Positions 51,090 to 58,613 of a stretch of 64,000 bases of DNA are shown here, piece by piece. Origin of the DNA: Streptomyces harbinensis (GTDB lineage Bacteria; Actinomycetota; Actinomycetes; Streptomycetales; Streptomycetaceae). Under the pieces are notes generated by a model. The model saw nothing but the letters and a program-made list of their open reading frames with translations. It was not told the origin of the DNA and searched no databases. The stretch lies in assembly GCF_900116145.1 (NCBI RefSeq), contig NZ_FPAB01000010.1, positions 1 to 64,000 on the forward strand, read 5' to 3'. Every line of letters begins with the position of its first letter. Positions within the stretch are counted from its first letter, which is position 1. The position numbers and the translations under genes are program-made.

Positions 51090-51707
51090 GTGAGCACGAC
51101 ACCACCAGTTCTCGCCGCCGAGCTGGCACACGCGTGGGCCGATATTCAACGGCACCACCCGGAGCTGCCGGATCTGGCCGCCCCCGAATCCCTGATCGGG
51201 GAGTCGTCGTCCGCCTGCGGGCACGAACTCTCCTTCGAACGACTGTTGCACGAGGCTGTGCACGGCATCGCCGCCGCCCGTGGAGTGCGGGACACCTCCC
51301 GGGCGGGGCGGTATCACAACCGCCGCTTCCTGGCGATCGCCGAAGAGCTCGGTCTCGACCATGCCGAGGATCCGCATCCCAGCAGCGGATTCTCCCTGGT
51401 GACCATGAACGCCGAGGCCCGCAGGCGTTACCGACCCACGGCCGAGCGCCTCCAGCGAGCCCTCAAGGCTCATCTGGCGGCGACCGCCACCGATACCAAG
51501 CGCAGTTTCCGAGGGCCCGCCGCCCGGCACGGTTCGTCCGGCGGTGGCGTCCGGGTCAAGGCCGTCTGCGAATGCGGGCGCAATGTGCGGGTCGTCCCCT
51601 CCGTCCTCGCACAGGCCCCCATCATGTGCGGTGCCTGCAAGAAGCCCTTCCAGATCGCCGAGACGGCAGTCTCCGGAAAGACGATGGCTGTCGCCGCGTC
51701 CGTGTGA
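51090..51707 (+). CDS. SprT-like / zinc-ribbon conserved protein
   Basis: A 205-residue protein MSTTPPVLAAELAHAWADIQ, with a HEAVHGIAAARG motif near residues 61-72 that fits a HExxH-like zinc peptidase with Ala at one place, and a C-terminal CECGRNVRVVPSVLAQAPIM-CGACKKP zinc ribbon (two CxC/CxxC pairs). Streptomyces genomes contain close relatives of unknown role, loosely called SprT-like. GTG 51090 or TTG 51072 could be the start. The active site lacks the canonical Glu-x-x-His spacing, so activity is uncertain. Confidence 0.8.
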   Translation: MSTTPPVLAAELAHAWADIQRHHPELPDLAAPESLIGESSSACGHELSFERLLHEAVHGIAAARGVRDTSRAGRYHNRRFLAIAEELGLDHAEDPHPSSGFSLVTMNAEARRRYRPTAERLQRALKAHLAATATDTKRSFRGPAARHGSSGGGVRVKAVCECGRNVRVVPSVLAQAPIMCGACKKPFQIAETAVSGKTMAVAASV

Positions 51708-51945
51708 CGCGAGCGGATCCGTCCCCTGACGCCTCCGGGGCGGCGCCGAGCGCCGGTCCCCCCACCTTTTCCCGGGCGTGCTCCGGGCCCCCGCGCCCGT
51801 GTGGCAGAATGAAACGCTGAACTCGGCAGTCGTACAGGACCCCTCTCGCCTTCGGCTGGCGCGTCCATCGGGCCCTCCTGAGCCGCAACCCCACGTGGCA
51901 GAACGCTGTGGCCCATCACGTCAAGACTCAGGAGACACCACAGCA

Positions 51946-52395
51946 GTGGCAGTCAAGATCAAGCTGAAGCGACTGGGCAAGATCCGTTCGCCGCACTACC
52001 GCATCGTCGTCGCCGACTCCCGCACCCGCCGTGACGGCCGGGCCATCGAGGAGATCGGCCTGTACCACCCGGTGCAGAACCCCTCGCGCATCGAGGTCGA
52101 CTCCGAGCGCGCCCAGTACTGGCTGGGTGTCGGCGCGCAGCCGACCGAGCCCGTGCTGGCCATCCTCAAGGTCACCGGCGACTGGCAGAAGTTCAAGGGC
52201 CTGCCCGCCCCGCCGCCGATCAAGGTCGCCGAGCCCAAGCCGGACAAGCGCGCCCTGTTCGAGGCCGCGTCCAAGGAGTCGGGTGGCGAGCCCAAGGGCG
52301 AGGCCATCACCCCGAAGGCCAAGAAGAGCGACAAGGCCGAGAAGAAGGCCGACGCCGAGGGCACCGACGCTCCGGCCGAGTCGACCGAGGGCTGA
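51946..52395 (+). CDS. rpsP: Ribosomal protein bS16
   Basis: A 149-residue protein, MAVKIKLKRLGKIRSPHYRI then DSRTRRDGRAIEEIGLYHP, the S16 signature. A Lys/Ala/Glu-rich extension of about 60 residues follows the core, as in other Streptomyces. GTG 51946 follows CAGGAGACA. It heads the rpsP-KH-rimM-trmD-rplS group. A GGCAGAATG at 51801-51809 is a likely -10 region of its promoter. Confidence 0.97.
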   Translation: MAVKIKLKRLGKIRSPHYRIVVADSRTRRDGRAIEEIGLYHPVQNPSRIEVDSERAQYWLGVGAQPTEPVLAILKVTGDWQKFKGLPAPPPIKVAEPKPDKRALFEAASKESGGEPKGEAITPKAKKSDKAEKKADAEGTDAPAESTEG

Positions 52396-52396
52396 G

Positions 52397-52636
52397 ATGC
52401 TGGAAGAGGCCCTGGAGCACCTGGTGAAGGGCATCGTCGACAATCCCGACGAGGTTCAGGTCGCCTCGCGCACTCTGCGCCGCGGGCGCGTGCTGGAGGT
52501 CCGGGTGCACCCCGACGACCTCGGCAAGGTGATCGGCCGCAACGGCCGGACCGCCCGATCGCTGCGTACGGTCGTGGGCGCGCTCGGTGGCCGGGGCATC
52601 CGGGTCGATCTGGTCGACGTGGACGAGGTCCGCTGA
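52397..52636 (+). CDS. KH-domain RNA-binding protein (KhpA-like)
   Basis: A 79-residue KH protein, LEEALEHLVKGIVDNPDEV and GKVIGRNGRTARSLRTVVGA with the GxxG loop. KhpA-type proteins bind RNA with KhpB/Jag in Gram-positive bacteria. It follows rpsP by one base and precedes rimM. Confidence 0.95.
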   Translation: MLEEALEHLVKGIVDNPDEVQVASRTLRRGRVLEVRVHPDDLGKVIGRNGRTARSLRTVVGALGGRGIRVDLVDVDEVR

Positions 52637-52659
52637 GGGCCCGTCGCGATGGCATCACA

Positions 52660-52699
52660 CCGAAGGCCGGGGGCCGAGCACCACGCCCCCGGCCTTCGG
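52660..52699 (+). terminator. Terminator or attenuating hairpin between the KH gene and rimM
   Basis: CCGAAGGCCGGGGGC (52660-52674) and GCCCCCGGCCTTCGG (52685-52699) form a perfect 15-bp stem with a 10-nt loop. Its position inside the operon suggests it limits read-through from rpsP-KH to rimM-trmD. Confidence 0.8.
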
Positions 52700-52739
52700 C
52701 TGTCCGTGCAGCACTGAGGGAAGAGACGGAACAGTCACC

Positions 52740-53303
52740 GTGGAGCTGGTTGTAGCCCGCATCGGGCGTGCCCATGGCATCAAGGGCGAGGTCACCGTCG
52801 AGGTGCGCACCGACGAGCCCGAGGTACGGCTCGCACCCGGCGCCGTACTCGCCACCGACCCGCCCGGCACCGGCCCGCTGACGATCGAGACGGGGCGGGT
52901 GCACAGCGGACGGCTGCTCCTGCGGTTCTCCGGCGTCGCCGACCGCAGCGCGGCGGAGGCACTGCGCAACACCCTGCTGATCGCCGAGGTGGATCCGCAG
53001 GAGACGCCCGAGGACCCGGAGGAGTACTACGACCACCAGCTGATCGACCTCGACGTCGTCACGCGGGACGGCACGGAGGTCGGCCGGATCACCGAGATCT
53101 CCCACCTGCCGTACCAGGACCTGCTGGTGGTGGCCCGGCCCGGCGGCGGAGAGGTGCTGATCCCCTTCGTGCACGAGATCGTGCCCGAGATCGACCTGGC
53201 CGAGCAGCGCGCGGTGATCGACCCGCCGCCCGGGCTGCTGGAAGAGCCGCCCGGCGTGGACGGCGCGGACGGCGCCGACGGTGCGGAGGACGGCCGGCGG
53301 TGA
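52740..53303 (+). CDS. rimM: Ribosome maturation factor RimM
   Basis: A 187-residue 30S maturation factor: VVARIGRAHGIKGEVTVEV at the start, a PRC-barrel with EYYDHQLIDLDVVT and IPFVHEIVPEIDL. A short Asp/Gly-rich tail follows. The stop overlaps trmD by 4 nt. Confidence 0.96.
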   Translation: MELVVARIGRAHGIKGEVTVEVRTDEPEVRLAPGAVLATDPPGTGPLTIETGRVHSGRLLLRFSGVADRSAAEALRNTLLIAEVDPQETPEDPEEYYDHQLIDLDVVTRDGTEVGRITEISHLPYQDLLVVARPGGGEVLIPFVHEIVPEIDLAEQRAVIDPPPGLLEEPPGVDGADGADGAEDGRR

Positions 53304-54109
53304 GGATCGACATCGTCAGCATCTTCCCGGAGTACCTGGAGCCGCTGAACGTCTCCCTCGTCGGCAAGGCACGCGCCCGCGGCCTGCTGGACGTCCGGGT
53401 GCACGACCTGCGCGCGTGGACGCACGACCGGCACCACACCGTGGACGACACCCCCTACGGCGGCGGCCCCGGCATGGTGATGAAGCCGGAACCATGGGGA
53501 GAGGCGCTGGACGCGGTCCTGGCGGACGGCGAGGGCATCCCCGAGCTGATCGTCCCCACACCCAGCGGAGTGCCGTTCACGCAGCGGCTCGCCGTGGAAC
53601 TGTCCGCCGCGCCCTGGCTGGTCTTCACCCCTGCCCGCTACGAAGGCATCGACCGCCGCGTGATCGAGGAGTACGGCGCCCGGCTGCGGGTGCGCGAGGT
53701 CTCCATCGGCGACTACGTCCTGGCCGGCGGCGAGGCCCCGGTACTGGTGATGACCGAGGCGATCGCCCGGCTCCTCCCCGGGGTGCTCGGCAACGCGGCC
53801 TCCCATCAGGACGACTCCTTCGCGCCGGGCCCGATGGCGGCCCTGCTGGAGGGCCCGGTCTACACCAAGCCGCCCAGCTGGCGCGGGCACGAGGTGCCGG
53901 AGGTACTGGTCAGCGGCCATCACGGCAAGATCGCGCGGTGGCGCCGGGACGAGGCGCTGCGCCGGACGATCGCCCACCGCCCCGAGCTGATCGCCGGAGC
54001 CGACCCCGCGGCGTTCGACAAGCGGGACCGGGCGACCCTGGCGGACGAGGGCTGGTGGCCCGGGCCGGACGGCCGATTTGGGCCCGGGTCATCCGGCGTG
54101 GAAGAATAG
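53300..54109 (+). CDS. trmD: tRNA (guanine-37-N1)-methyltransferase
   Basis: A 269-residue SPOUT knot methyltransferase: RIDIVSIFPEYLEPL, DDTPYGGGPGMVMKPEP, and the knot IGDYVLAGGEAPVLVMTEAI. It methylates G37 to prevent frameshifting. GTG 53300 overlaps the rimM stop. Confidence 0.97.
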   Translation: MRIDIVSIFPEYLEPLNVSLVGKARARGLLDVRVHDLRAWTHDRHHTVDDTPYGGGPGMVMKPEPWGEALDAVLADGEGIPELIVPTPSGVPFTQRLAVELSAAPWLVFTPARYEGIDRRVIEEYGARLRVREVSIGDYVLAGGEAPVLVMTEAIARLLPGVLGNAASHQDDSFAPGPMAALLEGPVYTKPPSWRGHEVPEVLVSGHHGKIARWRRDEALRRTIAHRPELIAGADPAAFDKRDRATLADEGWWPGPDGRFGPGSSGVEE

Positions 54110-54138
54110 CCCGGCTCACCCGCCCCGGCGCGCGACCC

Positions 54139-54225
54139 TGCCACAGGGGGATCGACGCCCGCCGGAGGGGAGCACACGTACGTGACCCCACCATCATCAC
54201 GATGACCGCTGGATGGCCTGTGGCA
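54139..54225 (+). promoter_or_regulatory. Structured leader before rplS
   Basis: Between trmD and rplS, TGCCACAGG (54139-54147) pairs with CCTGTGGCA (54217-54225), enclosing further foldbacks (GGGG...CCCC around CACGTACGTG, and TCATC/GATGA). This multi-branch fold sits directly before the L19 gene and could bind L19 or control read-through. Confidence 0.5.
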
Positions 54226-54247
54226 TCCGCGAAGAGAGCAGCCAGAC

Positions 54248-54598
54248 ATGACCCACCTTCTCGACACCGTCGACTCCGCGTCGCTGCGCGACGACGTCCC
54301 GGCCTTCCGGCCCGGTGACACCATCAACGTCCACGTGCGCGTCATCGAGGGCAACCGCTCCCGTGTGCAGCAGTTCAAGGGCGTCGTCATCCGCCGCCAG
54401 GGCTCCGGTGTGCGCGAGACCTTCACCGTCCGCAAGGTCAGCTTCGGTGTGGGCGTGGAGCGTACCTTCCCGGTGCACACCCCGGTCGTGGAGAAGATCG
54501 AGGTCGTGACCCGCGGTGCCGTCCGCCGCGCCAAGCTGTACTACCTGCGCGAGCTGCGCGGCAAGGCTGCCAAGATCAAGGAGAAGCGCGAGCGCTGA
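54248..54598 (+). CDS. rplS: Ribosomal protein bL19
   Basis: A 116-residue 50S protein, MTHLLDTVDSASLRDDVPAF, with FRPGDTINVHVRVIEGNRSR and GVGVERTFPVHTP of the family. It lies between trmD and the signal peptidase cluster and is of normal length. Confidence 0.97.
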   Translation: MTHLLDTVDSASLRDDVPAFRPGDTINVHVRVIEGNRSRVQQFKGVVIRRQGSGVRETFTVRKVSFGVGVERTFPVHTPVVEKIEVVTRGAVRRAKLYYLRELRGKAAKIKEKRER

Positions 54599-54631
54599 CG
54601 GGCGCTGCCCGGTGGCCGGTTACCATCAGGC

Positions 54632-55333
54632 GTGACCGATTCCGACGCACAACTTCCGGAGCGCGACCGCTCCGCCGGCTCCGAGCGGGGCAGGTGGTGG
54701 CGGTCGCGCTCTGTGCGTGTATGGGCCGTCTCACTCCTGGGCATGGTCCTGCTTCTCGGGACGACCAGCGCGTACGTCGTGCAGCCGTTCGTCATCCCCA
54801 GCGGTTCCATGGAGGGCACGCTCCAGGTCGGTGACCGGGTGCTGGTCAACAAACTCGCCTACCGCTTCGGCGGTGAGATCCAGCGCGGCGACGTGATCGT
54901 CTTCGACGGCGCCGGCACCTTCGCCGCCGAGCCGGAGGACCCCGGACTGCTCGGCGGTCTGCTGCGCACGGCCGGCGCCGCGGTCGGGCTCGGTCCCGCG
55001 TCGGGCACCGACTACGTGAAGCGGGTGATCGGCGTCGGCGGCGACCGGGTGGTCTGCTGCGACACCCAGGGCCGGATCGAGGTCAACGGTGAACCCCTGG
55101 ATGAGCCCTACCTGTATCCGGGGGACGAGCCATCGACGGTCAGGTTTGACATCGAGGTGCCGGAGGGACGGTTGTGGGTAATGGGTGACCACCGTTCCGA
55201 TTCGGCGGACTCCCGGGAGTATCTGGGAGCGCCGGGGGGTGGCACGATTTCCGAGGACAAGGTGATCGGCCGGGCGGACTGGATCGGCTGGCCGCCCAGC
55301 CGAATGCACTCCCTGCGGTCGGCCGATGGGTGA
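54632..55333 (+). CDS. sipW: Type I signal peptidase 1 (SipW-like)
   Basis: A 233-residue membrane peptidase with an N-terminal membrane segment (VWAVSLLGMVLLLGTTSAYV), the catalytic Ser59 in VIPSGSMEGTL, the catalytic Lys130 in DYVKRVIGVGGD, and box E GDHRSDSADSREYLG. It removes signal peptides of Sec and Tat substrates. GTG 54632 follows rplS by 33 nt. First of four tandem paralogues; the letter symbol follows S. coelicolor order and is tentative. Confidence 0.93.
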   Translation: MTDSDAQLPERDRSAGSERGRWWRSRSVRVWAVSLLGMVLLLGTTSAYVVQPFVIPSGSMEGTLQVGDRVLVNKLAYRFGGEIQRGDVIVFDGAGTFAAEPEDPGLLGGLLRTAGAAVGLGPASGTDYVKRVIGVGGDRVVCCDTQGRIEVNGEPLDEPYLYPGDEPSTVRFDIEVPEGRLWVMGDHRSDSADSREYLGAPGGGTISEDKVIGRADWIGWPPSRMHSLRSADG

Positions 55334-56525
55334 GCGGGGGAAGCCCCGGAGCGGGCGAGGACGGCTGGGCCGGGGAAAGCAGGAGCCGCCGGAGGAGTCT
55401 TCCGCCGTGCGGGACGCCGCGGCGCAAGCCGCGCGGGAGCAGCCGGAGGGCGAGGCCGCGGAGCGGCCCACGCTGCGGGGTCCGGGGGAGGGCCGCGCGG
55501 ACCGCCGCCGGGCGGCGAAGCGGATCAAACGCCGCAGACGGCTGCGGGCGACCCGTGAGATACCGATCCTCATCGGTGTCGCGCTGTTGATCGCGCTGGT
55601 TCTCAAAACCTTTCTCGTGCAGGCCTTCGTCATCCCTTCGGGGTCGATGGAACAGACGATCAAGATCGACGACCGGGTGCTGGTGGACAAGCTCACCCCC
55701 TGGTTCGGCTGGGAGCCCCAGCGCGGCGAGGTGGTCGTCTTCCGGGACCCGGGCGGCTGGCTGGAGCAGGACGCCCAGGTCACGGCCGGGGATCCGCCGG
55801 CCGGCATCAAGCAACTGCGGGACGCCCTCACCTGGATCGGGCTGCTGCCCTCCGCCGAGGACCAGGATCTGATCAAGCGCGTGATCGGGGTCGGCGGCGA
55901 CACCGTCGTCTGCTGCGAGGAGGCCGGCCGGATCACGGTGAACGGCGTCGCGGTGGACGAGCCGTATCTCTACCCCGGAAATCCGCCCTCCCGCATCGAG
56001 TTCGAGGTGACGGTGCCGGAGGGGCACATCTTTGTGATGGGTGACCACCGGTCGAACTCGGCCGACTCCCGGTACCACCTGGAAGGCCCGGATCAGGGTA
56101 CGGTTCCCATCGACCTGGTCGTGGGCCGTGCGGTGGTCATCGCCTGGCCGTTCGCGCACTGGCAGCGGCTGGACGGCAGCGACGCCTTCGCGGCGGTGCC
56201 GGACCCGGACGGGGCCGGCGACGGCGCACCGGCGCGGGCCGGTCCGCCGCAGCGGGCCACGATTGGGGACAATGTTTTGGCGCCACTCCCGATCCCTGCG
56301 GAACTCCCGCTCGTTATGGGAGTAGTGGGCCTGTGGCGTTCAGCGCACGGGCGGAAACGCAGCGTGAGGAGTGGATGTGGGGGATGTGGCGGTCGGTGCA
56401 CGGTCCGGTGCGGACGAACCGGAGGAACCTCCGGTGAGTCCCCGAGACGGAGCATCTGGCGAGGAGCCCCCAGGCGGCGGCAACGGCCCCGACGGCCCGG
56501 ACGAGGGCGGCTATCAGCCCGATGA
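55326..56525 (+). CDS. sipX: Type I signal peptidase 2 (SipX-like) with a long out-of-frame tail
   Basis: A 399-residue paralogue. A charged N-terminal region of about 80 residues precedes the membrane segment (IPILIGVALLIALVLKTFLV); Ser107 in VIPSGSMEQTI and Lys184 in DLIKRVIGVGGD are present, as is GDHRSNSADSRYH. After the catalytic domain the frame runs on past VVGLWRSAHGRKRS into a Cys/Arg-rich tail (SGCGGCGGRCTVRCGRTGG) that overlaps the start of the next gene by 149 nt. It overlaps the previous gene by 8 nt. The tail may reflect a lost stop or a frameshift, since other members end much earlier. Confidence 0.85.
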   Translation: MGERGKPRSGRGRLGRGKQEPPEESSAVRDAAAQAAREQPEGEAAERPTLRGPGEGRADRRRAAKRIKRRRRLRATREIPILIGVALLIALVLKTFLVQAFVIPSGSMEQTIKIDDRVLVDKLTPWFGWEPQRGEVVVFRDPGGWLEQDAQVTAGDPPAGIKQLRDALTWIGLLPSAEDQDLIKRVIGVGGDTVVCCEEAGRITVNGVAVDEPYLYPGNPPSRIEFEVTVPEGHIFVMGDHRSNSADSRYHLEGPDQGTVPIDLVVGRAVVIAWPFAHWQRLDGSDAFAAVPDPDGAGDGAPARAGPPQRATIGDNVLAPLPIPAELPLVMGVVGLWRSAHGRKRSVRSGCGGCGGRCTVRCGRTGGTSGESPRRSIWRGAPRRRQRPRRPGRGRLSAR

Positions 56526-57339
56526 CGGGCGGAGCACGCCGCCTCCGGGCAAGAAGCAGCGCTCCTTCTGGAAGGAACTGCCGATCCTCATCGGCATCGC
56601 CATCGTGCTGGCGCTGCTGATCAAGACCTTCCTCGTGCAGGCCTTCTCGATCCCCTCCAACTCGATGCAGAACACCCTCCAGCGCGGCGACCGCGTCCTG
56701 GTGGACAAGCTCACCCCCTGGTTCGGCTCCACACCCGAACGCGGCGAGGTGGTCGTGTTCAACGACCCGGGCGGCTGGCTCGGCGAGACCCCCGAGCAGA
56801 GCGGGTTCGGCGCCGCTGTGCAGCAGGGACTGAGCTGGATCGGTCTGATGCCGTCCGCGGAGGACCAGGACCTGATCAAGCGCGTCATCGCGGTCGGCGG
56901 CGACACCGTCTCCTGCCGCAAGGGCGGGCCGGTGATCCTCAACGGTGAGGAACTGGACGAGAGCGCGTACCTCTTCCCCGGCAACACTCCCTGCGACGAC
57001 CAGGAGTTCGGGCCCATCACGATCCCGGACGGCGAGCTGTGGGTGATGGGCGACCACCGGCAGGACTCGCTCGACTCCCGCTACCACCAGAACCTCCCCG
57101 GCGGCGGCACCGTGCCGGAGAGCAAGGTGGTCGGCCGCGCCATCGTGATCGCCTGGCCGGTGAACCGCTGGTCCACACTGCCGGTGCCCTCCAGCTACAG
57201 CGACGTCCCGAGCGCGGCGGCGGCCACGGCTGTCGCGGCGGCGGCGAGCCCGGCCGGACTGGGGCTGACCCTGGCCGTACCGCTGGTGCTGTGGCGCCGC
57301 CGTGCGCTGCTCCGTAGGGAGGAGTCGGCCGCACGCTGA
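56377..57339 (+). CDS. sipY: Type I signal peptidase 3 (SipY-like)
   Basis: A 320-residue paralogue with membrane segment LPILIGIAIVLALLIKTFLV, Ser96 in SIPSNSMQNTL, Lys168 in DLIKRVIAVGGD, GDHRQDSLDSRYH, and a second membrane segment near the C-terminus (LGLTLAVPLVLWRRRALL). GTG 56377 is preferred because GAGGAG lies 5 nt upstream. The first 149 nt overlap the tail of sipX in another frame. Confidence 0.93.
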   Translation: MGDVAVGARSGADEPEEPPVSPRDGASGEEPPGGGNGPDGPDEGGYQPDDGRSTPPPGKKQRSFWKELPILIGIAIVLALLIKTFLVQAFSIPSNSMQNTLQRGDRVLVDKLTPWFGSTPERGEVVVFNDPGGWLGETPEQSGFGAAVQQGLSWIGLMPSAEDQDLIKRVIAVGGDTVSCRKGGPVILNGEELDESAYLFPGNTPCDDQEFGPITIPDGELWVMGDHRQDSLDSRYHQNLPGGGTVPESKVVGRAIVIAWPVNRWSTLPVPSSYSDVPSAAAATAVAAAASPAGLGLTLAVPLVLWRRRALLRREESAAR

Positions 57340-57396
57340 TCGTGCGGCACCCGGCGCTGGGTAGAGTCACCCCGGACCAGAAATCTGGAGGGTGTG

Positions 57397-58137
57397 ATGA
57401 GCGGAGCGCCGCGCGGGGGTGTGGGACGGCGGTTGTCCCAGCTCGCCGTGGCCTTGGGCTGTGTGCTGTTCGTGGGCGGTTTCGCCCTCGGCGCCCTCCT
57501 CTACCAGCCCTATGCCGTGCCGACCGACTCCATGCACCCCGTGGTCGCGGCGGGGGACCGGGTGCTCGCCCAGCGCATCGAGGGCCGGCAGGTGCGGCGC
57601 GGGGACGTCGTGGTCTTCCGGGAGGCGGCGTGGGGGGACGCCCCGATGATCAAGCGTGTGGTGGGCGTCGGCGGGGACACCGTGGCCTGCTGCGACCCGG
57701 ACGGGCTGCTCCTGGTGAACGGCGAGCCCGTGGTGGAGCCGTATCTCGATCCCCGGTGGAGCGACTCCCCGACGTCCTACGAGGTCCGCATTCCTGAGGG
57801 TGAGCTGTTTCTGCTGGGCGACCAGCGGCTTGCCTCCGTCGACTCACGCGATCAGATCACCGACGTCCAGGCGGGCAGCGTCCCCGCAGAGGCGGTCACG
57901 GCCCGCGTGGAGGCCACGTTGTGGCCGCTGGGCTCCGTGGGGCTGCTGCCCCGTCCCACCGGGTTCGCCGGCCTGCCCGGCGGCATATCGGGCTCCGGGC
58001 CCCTGGTGCCGCTGTGCTGGGCGATCGGGGCCGGGCTTGTGCTGATCCTCGCGGGCGGGCTGTACGGTCCCCTGGTGCGTCGCTCGTCCCGTTCGGGCCA
58101 CCGCCGGGTGCCGAAGCGGGCCGGTGAAGCACAATGA
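57397..58137 (+). CDS. sipZ: Type I signal peptidase 4 (SipZ-like)
   Basis: A 246-residue paralogue with Ser45 in VPTDSMHPVV, Lys86 in MIKRVVGVGGD, and a variant box E GDQRLASVDSRDQ (His replaced by Gln). It has both N- and C-terminal membrane segments. ATG 57397 has CTGGAGGG about 5 nt upstream. It shares little with the others outside the motifs, suggesting specialised substrates. Confidence 0.92.
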   Translation: MSGAPRGGVGRRLSQLAVALGCVLFVGGFALGALLYQPYAVPTDSMHPVVAAGDRVLAQRIEGRQVRRGDVVVFREAAWGDAPMIKRVVGVGGDTVACCDPDGLLLVNGEPVVEPYLDPRWSDSPTSYEVRIPEGELFLLGDQRLASVDSRDQITDVQAGSVPAEAVTARVEATLWPLGSVGLLPRPTGFAGLPGGISGSGPLVPLCWAIGAGLVLILAGGLYGPLVRRSSRSGHRRVPKRAGEAQ

Positions 58138-58165
58138 GGGAAGCACGGCTGAAGGGGATCACACC

Positions 58166-58501
58166 ATGAGCGCCGAGGACCTCGAAAAGTACGAGACCGA
58201 GATGGAGCTGAAGCTCTACCGGGAGTACCGTGACGTCGTCGGTCTGTTCACATATGTGATCGAGACCGAGCGCCGTTTCTACCTCACCAACGACTACGAA
58301 ATGCAGGTCCACTCGGTTCACGGCGAGGTGTTCTTCGAGGTGTCCATGGCGGATGCCTGGGTCTGGGACATGTACCGGCCGGCGCGGTTCGTCAAGCAGG
58401 TGCGCGTCCTCACCTTCAAGGACGTCAATATCGAAGAGCTCAACAAGAGCGAGCTGGATCTCCCGGAGGACTCCGGCTTCGGCGGGTCGCGCGGGCAGTG
58501 A
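58166..58501 (+). CDS. DUF2469 family protein
   Basis: A 111-residue acidic protein MSAEDLEKYETEMELKLYRE with YEMQVHSVHGEVFFEVSMADA and WDMYRPARFVKQVRV. The DUF2469 family is actinobacteria-specific and of unknown function, usually next to lepB/rnhB genes. A GAAGGGG site precedes ATG 58166. Confidence 0.94.
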   Translation: MSAEDLEKYETEMELKLYREYRDVVGLFTYVIETERRFYLTNDYEMQVHSVHGEVFFEVSMADAWVWDMYRPARFVKQVRVLTFKDVNIEELNKSELDLPEDSGFGGSRGQ

Positions 58502-58514
58502 ACGTGCCGCAGTC

Positions 58515-58530
58515 TCACTCGGACGAGTGA
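58515..58530. promoter_or_regulatory. 16-bp palindrome TCACTCG-GA-CGAGTGA upstream of the M23 gene
   Basis: A perfect palindrome 14 nt after the DUF2469 stop and 6 nt before the first DnaA box. It could be an operator or the stem of a terminator. A related palindrome lies upstream of the CAP gene. Confidence 0.55.
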
Positions 58531-58535
58531 CCGAG

Positions 58536-58562
58536 TTATCCACAGCGGCCCGGTTGTCCACA
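58536..58562 (+). promoter_or_regulatory. Two DnaA-box-like sites upstream of the M23 gene
   Basis: TTATCCACA (58536-58544) and TTGTCCACA (58554-58562) in the same orientation, 18 nt start to start. TTGTCCACA is the Streptomyces DnaA-box consensus and TTATCCACA is the E. coli one. They lie 51 nt or more upstream of ATG 58614, consistent with DnaA-dependent control, though chance occurrence of two boxes is possible. Confidence 0.65.
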
Positions 58563-58613
58563 GATTCCGGCCGCCCTTCACCACGACCGGCCTCCCTCGG
58601 GCAGGGTGCCGGT

